Origin: Acidiferrobacteraceae bacterium | GTDB lineage: Bacteria > Pseudomonadota > Gammaproteobacteria > Arenicellales > UBA868 | DNA: 16,202 bases | Assembly (NCBI GenBank): GCA_002713825.1 | Contig: PAUU01000005.1 | Coordinates: 5,394 to 21,595, forward strand | Direction: 5' to 3' | Part shown: piece by piece, positions 6,803 to 13,266 of the stretch | Layout of the letters: every line of letters begins with the position of its first letter | Numbering within the stretch: the first letter of the stretch is position 1 | Program-made: the position numbers and the translations under genes | The notes under the pieces: model-generated | What the model saw: the letters and a program-made list of their open reading frames with translations, nothing else | Told to the model about the DNA's origin: nothing | Database searches by the model: none

Positions 6803-7965
6803 CGCATCCGGGTGGGGATGAAACGGGTCATTAAGCTGGTGGCCAACATTCCAGCCCCCGTAAGGATGAAGACGGCGGGCAGGGGAAAAATCGCGAGTAC
6901 CCCGGAATATACCCCGGGGAACGCCAGGGCCGAAATCGGCCGATAACTCATGAACACGGTAGCCATGGCGGAGCGCTCCCAGGATCTCACTGCGCGGTAA
7001 AACAGAGTGTTTCCAACTGAATCCGTTAACATGGCAAACAGTGCAGCAGCCAATATGAGTACCACTGCTAGATCTGGTATGCCGATAAAAGCACCTATGC
7101 ATATGGTTACTGATCCGGCACCAGCATAACCGACCCACAGTACACGGCGAATCCCATAGCGCTGCAGCGTGCTACGCATTAATGGCGTCATCATCACAAA
7201 GCTGACGGCTATCGATACCAGGGCTCCACCCATAGCCTCTCCCAATCCGGCCGTGACGCAGAAAATCGGTACATAAATGAAATACATGTTCCACCAACCG
7301 GAGCGGATCCCTGACAAAAGGTAGACGAGGGCCAACCGCGGCTGGGAAAAAAAACGCGGTAGGTAGCGAAACGGGTTGGTTATTGGGGCACGCTTTCCGA
7401 TTATCGCTGGACTTTCAGATAAGCGGCGGTATAAAAAAAAGCCTCCGAGCAATATGATGACTAGAGTCCCAACAAGAAAGGGTGCTGCGGGATCAATCGT
7501 ATTGCGCAGATAGACGCCCAAAAATGGTCCAAGGCTCCAGGAGAATGCGAGGAAGAACATGCGCACGGGCTCGACGCGGCCAAAATCCTGGCGCCGAACG
7601 TGCTCCATCCAGTAAAGGTTAAGCGTGACATCAATGCAGGAGGCGGCAAAAAGATGCAGCGCCATGCCGGCACAAAAGGACCATAGGTCGTTGTGAATAA
7701 AGAGCAGCATACTGGCCACGCCGGTGCCAACACCAAGCCAGAACGTGCCCCGCCGGGAAAGATGTCTGACAAGCCAGGGCACAGCAAGACTCATCCCGAC
7801 GCCCAAGATTCCGAGTACGAAAAAGAAGATGCTCACACCCTGCGCTGATCCAAAACGCTCCAGAGCCATTAGCGGCACTACGGTCACAATGATGGATCTG
7901 TATAACGGCTCAAGCGTAAATAGAACGAAGAACGCTGATGTTGCTGATCGACCCAACGTGTTCAC
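6799..7965 (-). CDS. Major facilitator superfamily transporter
   Basis: 388-residue integral membrane protein with about 11-12 hydrophobic segments in two halves and a basic central loop (LSESPAIIGKRAPITNPFRY near 190-210), the layout of MFS carriers. A basic loop LVRHLSRRGTFWLGVG near 65-80 sits between TM2 and TM3, where the MFS signature falls. Substrate is unknown; no strong drug-pump motif stands out. The start is taken as GTG at 7965 giving MNTLGRSATS; the ribosome binding site is poor, and a later ATG is possible (for instance at residue 33). Length is normal for the family. It converges with the AhpD-like gene; the upstream region (7966-8217) holds repeats that could control it. Confidence 0.9.
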   Translation of the reverse strand: MNTLGRSATSAFFVLFTLEPLYRSIIVTVVPLMALERFGSAQGVSIFFFVLGILGVGMSLAVPWLVRHLSRRGTFWLGVGTGVASMLLFIHNDLWSFCAGMALHLFAASCIDVTLNLYWMEHVRRQDFGRVEPVRMFFLAFSWSLGPFLGVYLRNTIDPAAPFLVGTLVIILLGGFFLYRRLSESPAIIGKRAPITNPFRYLPRFFSQPRLALVYLLSGIRSGWWNMYFIYVPIFCVTAGLGEAMGGALVSIAVSFVMMTPLMRSTLQRYGIRRVLWVGYAGAGSVTICIGAFIGIPDLAVVLILAAALFAMLTDSVGNTLFYRAVRSWERSAMATVFMSYRPISALAFPGVYSGVLAIFPLPAVFILTGAGMLATSLMTRFIPTRMR

Positions 7966-8079
7966 ATCAGGCGGTGAGCCAGAAGGTTGTTGTTGACCTT
8001 AGGATTCGAAGTAGACATAAGTCAAATCAACAGTTTGCAGTAAGTCAGAGAGTTCGTCCTAGTGTAAGGCGTTAGAAGC

Positions 8080-8098
8080 CTCCTTCACTGGGAAGGAG
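8080..8098. repeat. 7-bp stem hairpin, CTCCTTC/GAAGGAG
   Basis: CTCCTTC, a five-base loop ACTGG, then GAAGGAG. It lies 115 bases upstream of the MFS gene start, with no T-run after it. Read rightward, the 3' arm contains AGGAG, so the stem could hide a ribosome binding site, but no start codon follows closely. Otherwise I see no gene in 7966-8217. Confidence 0.4.
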
Positions 8099-8135
8099 AT
8101 AACTTCAAACTAACGGCAAACTGATCAACGTTTTT

Positions 8136-8163
8136 TAGTCTAGATTAGACATAGATTAGTCTA
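8136..8163. promoter_or_regulatory. Tandem TAGTCTA motif with inner palindrome
   Basis: TAGTCTA occurs at 8136-8142 and again at 8157-8163, 21 bases apart (two helical turns), and GTCTA-GAT-TAGAC at 8138-8150 is a perfect 5-3-5 palindrome. This is the pattern of a two-site operator in the region between the leftward MFS gene and the rightward 8218 frame. No regulator gene is adjacent. Confidence 0.4.
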
Positions 8164-8217
8164 CTTGCTTAATCACTATCGAGAGCGAAATTAAAGAAGA
8201 AAATAGCCCAAAAGCTC

Positions 8218-8427
8218 ATGTCCCCGCTTCTGGCCATTACGGTTAGCATGGGGTTCGTTGCGACGGGAATAGTGGCGGGCCACGAGTACGGAAAGCAGAA
8301 AGTCGCTTATCACGTCTTATCACCCCAAGAGCGCGGGGAGGTTCGAGGTGTAGGTTTATTTGAGCGATGGGTAGGAAAAGGACTTTTGATCCCACATGCC
8401 CAGCAACATTTTACAGCTATTCACTAA
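8218..8427 (+). CDS. Small hypothetical protein, N-terminal hydrophobic segment
   Basis: 69-residue frame. Residues 1-20 (MSPLLAITVSMGFVATGIVA) form a hydrophobic segment that could be a membrane anchor or signal, followed by a basic, Gly-rich region (SPQERGEVRGVGLFERWVGKG) and an IPHAQQHF tail. No ribosome binding site is obvious at the ATG, and no family is recognised. It could be a genuine small membrane-anchored protein or a chance frame. Confidence 0.4.
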   Translation: MSPLLAITVSMGFVATGIVAGHEYGKQKVAYHVLSPQERGEVRGVGLFERWVGKGLLIPHAQQHFTAIH

Positions 8428-8458
8428 GAATCGACTGATTTGTCTGAGGGGATAAACG

Positions 8459-8494
8459 ATGACAGCACCAAACTATCAGCCCCGCGCCTTATGA
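8459..8494 (+). CDS. Short upstream ORF (11 aa), ATGA-coupled to next frame
   Basis: MTAPNYQPRAL, with a good Shine-Dalgarno GAGGGG eight bases before the ATG. Its TGA overlaps the ATG of the next frame (ATGA at 8491-8494). It may be a leader that delivers ribosomes to the 25-residue membrane peptide, or the two may be one gene separated by a one-base shift. Confidence 0.35.
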   Translation: MTAPNYQPRAL

Positions 8495-8568
8495 ACAGCC
8501 GCGATAAGCAGATGCTATGGGTTACCGGGGTTGGGCTGGCAATCATCGGGTTAATTTACATGCTCTAA
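8491..8568 (+). CDS. Tiny single-span membrane peptide (25 aa)
   Basis: MNSRDKQ followed by the hydrophobic segment MLWVTGVGLAIIGLIYML: a charged N-terminus and one membrane helix reaching the C-terminus. Translation probably relies on coupling with the 11-residue frame before it. Size and form match the 33- and 44-residue membrane peptides elsewhere in the window. Function unknown. Confidence 0.45.
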   Translation: MNSRDKQMLWVTGVGLAIIGLIYML

Positions 8569-8578
8569 TAACACGCGA

Positions 8579-8728
8579 CTATTCAATGCATTTTATGTCT
8601 GCCCGACCGTTTCCAACGACACGCAGGGTGATGGAGCTTTTACCTTCCATAACCCTTTCCACGATGCATTCCTCCAGAGTCTGATTGATGAGTCCGCGAA
8701 TGATTCCTCTTAACTCTCCAACGGTGAG
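8579..8728 (-). CDS. Uncertain small frame without a normal start codon
   Basis: Leftward frame LTVGELRGIIRGLINQTLEE then CIVERVMEGKSSITLRVVGN, ending IKCIE. First codon positions are rich in purines (32 of 43 counted for codons 8582-8710), supporting coding on this strand. However, the frame begins right after a TAG (8729-8731) and has no ATG, GTG or TTG before its internal Val/Met near 8650. Beyond that TAG the same frame stays open, with an ATG at 8818 (MKLVIMAVDPGW...). It may be a gene broken by an amber codon. The plus strand shows an equally open frame in register, so the coding strand is not settled. Confidence 0.3.
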   Translation of the reverse strand, partial: LTVGELRGIIRGLINQTLEECIVERVMEGKSSITLRVVGNGRADIKCIE

Positions 8729-8868
8729 CTAAGTGACAAGTTGTTCGTTGATATTTTCTCGATCACCCGACGCTACGGAAGGCCACCCGGGATCCACGGC
8801 CATTATGACGAGTTTCATAAATTTGCCCCGACGAGAGATCAAGATATCGAGGGAATCAAGGAGGACAG

Positions 8869-8979
8869 GTGGGATATGTGCTGAAAACTGCCTACGGTCA
8901 GTTGTCGCAAGACGTCGGATTCCGTTGGCTATTACTACTCTTAGGAGATGGTCTACTGTGTGGGAAAAAGCGCCAGTAG
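8869..8979 (+). CDS. Doubtful short frame with strong ribosome binding site
   Basis: GTG-initiated frame of 36 residues, MGYVLKTAYGQLSQDVGFRW then LLLLLGDGLLCGKKRQ, with AAGGAGG just ahead of the start at 8858-8864. The hydrophobic LLLLL segment would make one weak membrane span. Its last 27 bases run antisense to the end of the leftward gene at 8953. The Shine-Dalgarno match is the only strong support. Confidence 0.25.
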   Translation: MGYVLKTAYGQLSQDVGFRWLLLLLGDGLLCGKKRQ

Positions 8980-9159
8980 AAAACTAACAACAACGAGAGT
9001 TCCCGGCACTGCTACGATCAACTCGAAGGAGCTAATCACACTTTTAGTCTGGGGCAGCACAGCGGCGTTGGCCCATGCTCGAGCCATCCCTGATAGTAGA
9101 TGCGTTTCCAATTTCTTTTTAACAAGCGTATTCTTGACCTTCATGACCCTTTGAACCAT
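8953..9159 (-). CDS. Small membrane protein, fourth gene of leftward cluster
   Basis: 68-residue frame, ATG at 9159, one base after the TAG of the preceding gene. The N-terminus is basic (MVQRVMKVKNTLVKKKLETH), and a C-terminal hydrophobic segment (about 47-66, LIVAVPGTLVVVSFLLALFP) would anchor it in the membrane. Its position directly behind three small membrane genes makes it more believable than its sequence alone. Family unknown; a rightward frame over the same bases is probably a shadow. Confidence 0.5.
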   Translation of the reverse strand: MVQRVMKVKNTLVKKKLETHLLSGMARAWANAAVLPQTKSVISSFELIVAVPGTLVVVSFLLALFPTQ

Positions 9160-9160
9160 C

Positions 9161-9274
9161 CTACTTGTTGTTCTTCATCTTCGAACTGGAAAATTCTTTC
9201 ACAGTGAGAGCGAGCGCTACAACCATTAGGGAAAACACGGCTACCCCGGTTAAAAAAAGGATGTCATCAGTCAT
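9161..9274 (-). CDS. Tiny single-span membrane protein (37 aa)
   Basis: MTDDILFLTGVAVFSLMVVA then LALTVKEFSSSKMKNNK: short acidic N-terminus, one transmembrane helix (about 5-24) and a basic tail, so the tail probably faces the cytoplasm. The ATG lies inside the end of the upstream gene (8-base overlap ATGACTGA), a coupled start, and the next gene begins one base after its stop. Third gene of the leftward cluster. Confidence 0.65.
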   Translation of the reverse strand: MTDDILFLTGVAVFSLMVVALALTVKEFSSSKMKNNK

Positions 9275-9449
9275 TGAGCTTTCCCCAAATCATCATGAGC
9301 TTAAAGTAAATTCCAAAGCCTAAGATCGATGGAACCCAAATCGCGGTGAATATTCCCTCGATGCGCTGACCGTTAAACCATAGGTAACCAGACACGAAGA
9401 ATGAAATCATTACCCCTAACAGCAAAAAAAAGTCAGACCGTTTAAACAT
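9267..9449 (-). CDS. Small two-span membrane protein (60 aa)
   Basis: MFKRSDFFLLLGVMISFFVS GYLWFNGQRIEG forms the first helix and loop, and FTAIWVPSILGFGIYFKLMM the second helix. Basic residues at the N-terminus and KL near the C-terminal end suggest both ends in the cytoplasm. A strong AGGAGG seven bases before the ATG overlaps the TAG of the upstream gene, indicating coupled translation. Its ATGACTGA end overlaps the 37-residue gene. It is the best-supported member of the cluster; no family recognised. Confidence 0.75.
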   Translation of the reverse strand: MFKRSDFFLLLGVMISFFVSGYLWFNGQRIEGIFTAIWVPSILGFGIYFKLMMIWGKLND

Positions 9450-9459
9450 TTTTAGCCTC

Positions 9460-9672
9460 CTATCTGTTCTTGGTCGAAAAAGCAGCGATCAGGCATCCAA
9501 CGACTGCAATCCCCGCGGGAATTCTGATATTAGAAATGCTGACGCCAGTTAGCTCTAGAGGAACGACGTCAAATAAACCAAGGCCAACATATCCAGATCC
9601 AAAGACGATCAGAACAATCCCAAGCCTTTCAAAGGAAGCGCTATTCATATAGAGAGGATAATCGGATCCCAT
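9460..9672 (-). CDS. Two-span hypothetical membrane protein
   Basis: Start taken at the ATG at 9672 (70 residues, MGSDYPLYMNSASFERLG...); the frame is open further up to a TTG at 9777, and the ATG at 9648 is also possible. Two hydrophobic segments: LGIVLIVFGSGYVGLGLF and IPAGIAVVGCLIAAF, linked by DVVPLELTGVSISNIR, with a basic C-terminus (STKNR). None of the starts has a clear ribosome binding site. First gene of the leftward cluster 9672-8953, ten bases before the 60-residue gene. Function unknown. Confidence 0.6.
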   Translation of the reverse strand: MGSDYPLYMNSASFERLGIVLIVFGSGYVGLGLFDVVPLELTGVSISNIRIPAGIAVVGCLIAAFSTKNR

Positions 9673-9757
9673 GATTTTTTCGTGAAAAAGACAAATTTCC
9701 GGCAAAAAGTACGAATAATAGGTGGTTTCTAGATGAGGACTGCCCAAAGTAGCGATA

Positions 9758-9789
9758 GGATCGTTTTTGAGACTCAATCGGATCGTTTT
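9758..9789. repeat. 10-bp direct repeat GGATCGTTTT, 22-bp period
   Basis: GGATCGTTTT at 9758-9767 and again at 9780-9789, start to start 22 bases, about two DNA turns. They lie between the leftward membrane cluster and the rightward gene at 9878 and could be paired protein-binding sites for either. Confidence 0.35.
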
Positions 9790-9802
9790 CCTATTAAAGT
9801 AG

Positions 9803-9819
9803 GCTTAGTGCTACTAAGC
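9803..9819. promoter_or_regulatory. 7-3-7 palindrome, possible operator
   Basis: GCTTAGT-GCT-ACTAAGC is a perfect inverted repeat with a three-base centre, 58 bases before the ATG of the alpha/beta-barrel gene at 9878. A symmetric site of this size suits a dimeric repressor or activator. It lacks a U-run, so a terminator for any transcript is unlikely. Confidence 0.5.
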
Positions 9820-9877
9820 GGTTTATCAGCATGCTTTAGCCAAAAACAAGTGTACCACCTACTGTTAAGGAGAAAAA

Positions 9878-10192
9878 ATGGCAATATTAGTAAAAGGGCA
9901 GATCACGATTACCAAAGGATTTGATACGTGGCAGAAAATGGTCTACGAGCAGGATGCTAAGTTAGAAGAGCATGGCATCAAGTTTCTTTTTGCAGGGACG
10001 GAGAGGGAGAATCCTGACCAGCTTCACGTCGTGATGATGTTCCCAAATATGGAGGCTATCCAGGCCTTTCGGGATGATGACGAATTAACCGAGAAGCGAA
10101 GAGAGGCAGGAGCAGTGATTGAAAGTGGCGTAATGACGCCTATCTCAAATGACTACTTCACTAATTATCCAGACGCCTATATAAAAAATTAG
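9878..10192 (+). CDS. Dimeric alpha/beta-barrel protein (ABM/DUF3764-like)
   Basis: 104-residue cytoplasmic protein. The strand-helix-strand order MAILVKGQITITKG / FDTWQKMVYEQDAKLEEHGI / KFLFAGTERENPDQLHVVMM / MEAIQAFRDDDELTEKRREA resembles the small dimeric alpha/beta barrels of the antibiotic-biosynthesis-monooxygenase superfamily, closest by eye to DUF3764. The C-terminal GAVIESGVMTPISNDYFTNY segment is distinctive. Strong AAGGAG five bases before the ATG. The 7-3-7 palindrome upstream suggests regulated expression. Substrate unknown, and enzymatic activity is not certain. It is distantly comparable to the broken frame at 5896-6252, but the sequences are not close. Confidence 0.8.
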   Translation: MAILVKGQITITKGFDTWQKMVYEQDAKLEEHGIKFLFAGTERENPDQLHVVMMFPNMEAIQAFRDDDELTEKRREAGAVIESGVMTPISNDYFTNYPDAYIKN

Positions 10193-10285
10193 GTTTTAAT
10201 ATCAAAGGCAACGAGTCTTTTTTCGGCCAGGTGAGAGAAGTGAGCGAGAGAGGTTTTATAAACGGTCGCAAACCAGTAGACCGCT

Positions 10286-10426
10286 ATGGCTGAAAGTTTT
10301 CCCATTACGATGCACTATGGGAATCCAAGCCTGGCCGAGACAACCAAGTTAATTAAGTTTCTCGCGGGAGCTTGGATGGGAGTCGCCCCGCGCCGCGCCG
10401 CGCTTCCATTATGCCGCCAAGCTTAA
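10286..10426 (+). pseudogene. Probable frameshifted 5' end of the GNAT gene
   Basis: A 46-residue frame begins at ATG 10286: MAESFPITMHYGNPSLAETT then KLIKFLAGAWMGVAPRRAAL, and stops at 10424 inside the GNAT gene. The GNAT frame itself is open from about 10372 (LDGSRPAPRRASIMPPSL...) but lacks a good start. Joining the two by a one-base shift within the GC run 10384-10401 gives an N-terminus of usual GNAT form, with a helix before the LSRSEQHRVLEAVF region. Suggests a one-base deletion in the run or an assembly error. Confidence 0.45.
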
Positions 10427-11025
10427 GCCGTTCAGAACAACACAGGGTTCTTGAAGCTGTTTTTGCAGCAGAGTTTAGGGGCAACTGGAAATCGGAAGCT
10501 TTGCTTTGGTGCACTGATCAGGATGGACGGATAGCAGCCTTTGCGTGTTTGGATCCTCTCCACGGGGATAATATCGCCGCCGGCGCTGGAGAAGTGCCCT
10601 TTACTCTTGAGGAGATGGAGACGTTTCTGCCCGGCGTGCCCGCTCCGTATCATCAGCGACTCATCGTGCTGGTTAAACAATCGATCGTTTCCGATGAGCG
10701 CGCCTGGAGCGGCATCACTCATGCGGCGCTTGAAGGCGACGGACGTATTTTTGAGATTAGGGGTGTCGGTGTGCATCCCGATCAAAAGGGGCGCGGAATC
10801 GGGGCAAGATTTATGAAAGAGCTGCTGGCAGAGGCGGCCGGGCCTCTGGTCACGATTACTACCCAGAACATGGGCGTAGCCCACTTCTACCAGCATCTCG
10901 GATTTGAAGTCACTCTTGAGGAGGAGTGGACATTGCCCTACGCGGATGGCGCTGAAACGCTGCCGCACTGGGTGATGAGCACGTTGGCGCCGGGGAGGAA
11001 TTCCAGCCGCTTTGGCCGCGCATGA
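10411..11025 (+). CDS. GNAT-family N-acetyltransferase
   Basis: Acetyl-CoA-dependent N-acetyltransferase of about 204 residues from the ATG at 10411. The core is complete: strand IFEIRGVGVHPDQ, pyrophosphate loop K-G-R-G-I-G, helix ARFMKELLAEA, strand PLVTITTQ, and the AHFYQHLGFEV segment characteristic of the last part of the domain. There is no ribosome binding site at this ATG and the N-terminal strand expected of GNAT proteins is short, which points to the upstream frame at 10286 as the original start. Its TGA overlaps the ATG of the deaminase (ATGA, 11022-11025), so the two are translated together. Substrate unknown; GC (about 58% in 10561-10620) is higher than most of the window. Confidence 0.88.
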   Translation: MPPSLSRSEQHRVLEAVFAAEFRGNWKSEALLWCTDQDGRIAAFACLDPLHGDNIAAGAGEVPFTLEEMETFLPGVPAPYHQRLIVLVKQSIVSDERAWSGITHAALEGDGRIFEIRGVGVHPDQKGRGIGARFMKELLAEAAGPLVTITTQNMGVAHFYQHLGFEVTLEEEWTLPYADGAETLPHWVMSTLAPGRNSSRFGRA

Positions 11026-12074
11026 GTGATATCGCGCAATTCATCGCCGCTATGCCTAAAGCGGAACTGCATGTTCACATTGAGGGTACGATTGAAGCGG
11101 ATCTGCTGCTCGCTATGGCTGACCGCAACGGTATTGTGCTGCCCTACAAGTCTGCGGCAGACATTCTATCCGGTCAGAATACAGGCAAGTCGGACCCTAA
11201 ACAAAACCTCGACAGTTTTATTGAGGCTTTGGATATTTGTCGTAATGTCCTGCGCCAGGGGCAGGATTATGAGGATATGGTTTGTGGTTATCTAAAGCGC
11301 TGCCAGAGCGAAAACATTGTTTATGCTGAGATCATGTTCGATCCTCAGGTGGGCCTGCGTCAGGGTGTTGGCATTGAGGCGCAGCTTGAGGCTATGCAGT
11401 CTGGAACTCGGGCCGGTGCCCGAGATTTTGGTGTCGAAGCGCAATGGATCATGAATATTCAGAGGGATAGGTGCGCTGAAGAAGCGCTTGATATCCTGAA
11501 TGCAGTTCGGCCCTACAAAGATCAGATCGTCGGAACCGGGCTCGATAACCCGGAGCTCCACAACTTTCCGGATATTTTTGCTGAGGTTTTCTCCACCGCG
11601 AAAAAAGACGGGTATAGGCTTACATCACACTGCGACGTCCATATCCCAAATTCCATTCAGCATATCCGCGGCTGCATTGAGATCCTGGGTGTAGAACGGA
11701 TAGATCATGGGTTGAATGCTCTTGAGGATAACAAAGTTGTTCAACAACTGGTCGACCAGAACATTTCACTGACGGGGTGCCCCACGCGTTATGCGTTTCA
11801 GTCACAGACTTCGTTTGATGATCTATCCATGATGACGGCCCTCCTGGAAAGAGGCGTCTTAATCTCACTTAATAGTGACGATCCGGCCCAGTTCGGAACT
11901 GGTTGGTTATCGCAAACGCTGATCGAAGCGCAGCGTATAGGAGATCTGTCGTGGGAAACGATGATCAGTTTTATGCGAAATGGTTTTGCTTCAGCGTGGC
12001 TCGCTGATGACCGAAAGGCGACCTATCTTCAGGAGTTTGATCGTTCCTGCGATAGCATACGAAAGATGCAATAA
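11022..12074 (+). CDS. Adenosine deaminase-family (Add) hydrolase
   Basis: 350-residue TIM-barrel metal-dependent hydrolase of the adenosine/adenine deaminase family, cytoplasmic. Metal-binding motif H17-V-H19 lies in PKAELHVHIEGT; further ligands are H203 in TSHCDV, H229 in ERIDHGLNALED, and D286-D287 in SLNSDDPAQFG. CPTRYAFQSQ (253-262) matches the CPTSN-type region. In canonical enzymes the third motif is HAGE, whose Glu is catalytic; here it reads H-C-D-V, so the proton donor is not at its usual place. It may belong to a subfamily with another substrate. Length is normal. It is coupled to the GNAT gene; purine-related metabolism is a guess. Confidence 0.88.
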   Translation: MSDIAQFIAAMPKAELHVHIEGTIEADLLLAMADRNGIVLPYKSAADILSGQNTGKSDPKQNLDSFIEALDICRNVLRQGQDYEDMVCGYLKRCQSENIVYAEIMFDPQVGLRQGVGIEAQLEAMQSGTRAGARDFGVEAQWIMNIQRDRCAEEALDILNAVRPYKDQIVGTGLDNPELHNFPDIFAEVFSTAKKDGYRLTSHCDVHIPNSIQHIRGCIEILGVERIDHGLNALEDNKVVQQLVDQNISLTGCPTRYAFQSQTSFDDLSMMTALLERGVLISLNSDDPAQFGTGWLSQTLIEAQRIGDLSWETMISFMRNGFASAWLADDRKATYLQEFDRSCDSIRKMQ

Positions 12075-12118
12075 ATATATAAAGGCTAACCTTGCTGCTT
12101 GTCAGGCAGTTAAATCAC

Positions 12119-12145
12119 ATGATTACTGAAAAAATTGCGACATGA
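12119..12145 (+). CDS. Possible 8-residue leader ORF (MITEKIAT)
   Basis: ATG at 12119, TGA at 12143-12145 overlapping the ATG of the next gene (ATGA). The next gene has no clear ribosome binding site, so ribosomes finishing this frame could start it. Only an AGG lies ahead (GTCAGGCAG, about 12101-12109). Confidence 0.25.
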   Translation: MITEKIAT

Positions 12146-12450
12146 TCATAAGGATCAGAGAAAATCACACCCTAGCCCTCGAAGACGAAGACAACTTTAA
12201 AGGCTTTTGTATTCGGGCGCAGGATTCAAACACCGATCTTGGTGCATTGGATGGTATTACCAAAAGAGTTGAAGAGGGGAACTACTGGCTCGATGCACTT
12301 GCCGTGATTGCACTTTCCAGTAAATCTACTGAAAAAACGTGGCTGGATAACTTCTGGACGATGCTTGCTAGTGCTGAACCTTATGGGTATGCGGATCTCA
12401 AGGCCCAACTCGTCCGTGCACATATCGAATATGATATTCCACAGAAGTAG
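12142..12450 (+). CDS. Hypothetical protein (102 aa)
   Basis: Soluble, acidic, family not recognised. The N-terminal part (MIIRIRENHTLALEDEDNFK GF) looks like strands; the rest is helical with DGITKRVEEGNYWLDALAVI and TWLDNFWTMLASAEPYGYAD L, rich in Trp and Tyr. No signal peptide or membrane segment. The start is taken at ATG 12142 because no upstream codon in the frame fits better; see the overlapping short frame at 12119. It follows the deaminase gene by 67 bases on the same strand. No terminator hairpin with a U-run is visible after it (12451-12612). Confidence 0.7.
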   Translation: MIIRIRENHTLALEDEDNFKGFCIRAQDSNTDLGALDGITKRVEEGNYWLDALAVIALSSKSTEKTWLDNFWTMLASAEPYGYADLKAQLVRAHIEYDIPQK

Positions 12451-12612
12451 AGTGAGCCAGCGCGTCAGGCTCTTCTCCTCACCCCGATTGACAAGCCGAA
12501 TCAAAGGGCGCTACGTACTATCGCAGGACCACTGTACTAATTGTTTGGAATCCCCTACGGCTAACACCTTTTATCGATCCGGCTGTTGGGTCTTTACCGT
12601 GAAGTGATTTGA

Positions 12613-13194
12613 ATGTCTGGAGAGCGACTTAGATGGAGTTTGGTTGCGGCGCTGTGCGCAATCCAGTTTTTGTATTACGTCGGAGGCAATGGTGTCTCGG
12701 GGTTTTTTTCAGCTCGCCTGTTGGAAATCTTTTTGGCGAACCCGTTGATTTACTTTGACGACTATGTGCTGGACATAACGAAGAAATTGTCTGGAAGTGT
12801 TGGCGTCGATTCTCTAGGGCAGTATTCTGGTCTTGAAGACATTCCCGGATCTGTCCTCTCGGGGAAATTCTTCAGAGAGATTCATTTGGTTGGGTTACCT
12901 TTGGTGCTTCTTGTGTCGGTGTTTAACGGGATTCGACGCCACCCGGAGAGCATAACCTGGCTAGGAATCTGGACTCTGGTTCCGGTGATCTTCCTTCCCG
13001 TTTTCTTTAGTATTACAGGAGGTGCTGTTATTGTTTGGGGTATGACGCTGATAGCCTTCTGGCGCATGATGGCAATCCGAAGGACTACCGGAACGCCGAT
13101 TTGGCAAGCAGTTCTGATAAAGGCTCTGCTGCTGGCAATATTGGGCCATATCGCGGTGTTTCTATGGCTGGTTATCGAGATAATTCTGGAGTAG
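12613..13194 (+). CDS. Hypothetical multi-span membrane protein
   Basis: 193-residue inner-membrane protein of unknown family. Hydrophobic segments near residues 9-23 (LVAALCAIQFLYYVG), 91-106, 117-150 (two helices around a GGA turn) and 165-192. Between the first and second span lies a soluble loop of about 60 residues (ANPLIYFDDYVLDITKKLSG ...), probably periplasmic. The loop before the last span (RRTTGTPIWQ) is basic and likely cytoplasmic. ATG at 12613 lacks a strong ribosome binding site. Context gives no clue; it faces the leftward cluster at 13267-13757. Confidence 0.75.
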   Translation: MSGERLRWSLVAALCAIQFLYYVGGNGVSGFFSARLLEIFLANPLIYFDDYVLDITKKLSGSVGVDSLGQYSGLEDIPGSVLSGKFFREIHLVGLPLVLLVSVFNGIRRHPESITWLGIWTLVPVIFLPVFFSITGGAVIVWGMTLIAFWRMMAIRRTTGTPIWQAVLIKALLLAILGHIAVFLWLVIEIILE

Positions 13195-13266
13195 TGAAGT
13201 CCTGACGATGGTAGCGGCAAACCAAATGTGAGCCCTTCGGAACCAACAAAACATCGGATTCTTTGG

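Noticed and set aside
10432..10968. 178-codon frame antisense to the second GNAT gene
   Set aside because: Cys- and Arg-scattered translation with no domain; a shadow of a well-supported gene.
12480..12520. TTGACA near 12488 as a promoter for the 12613 gene
   Set aside because: No -10-like hexamer at 16-18 bases' distance.
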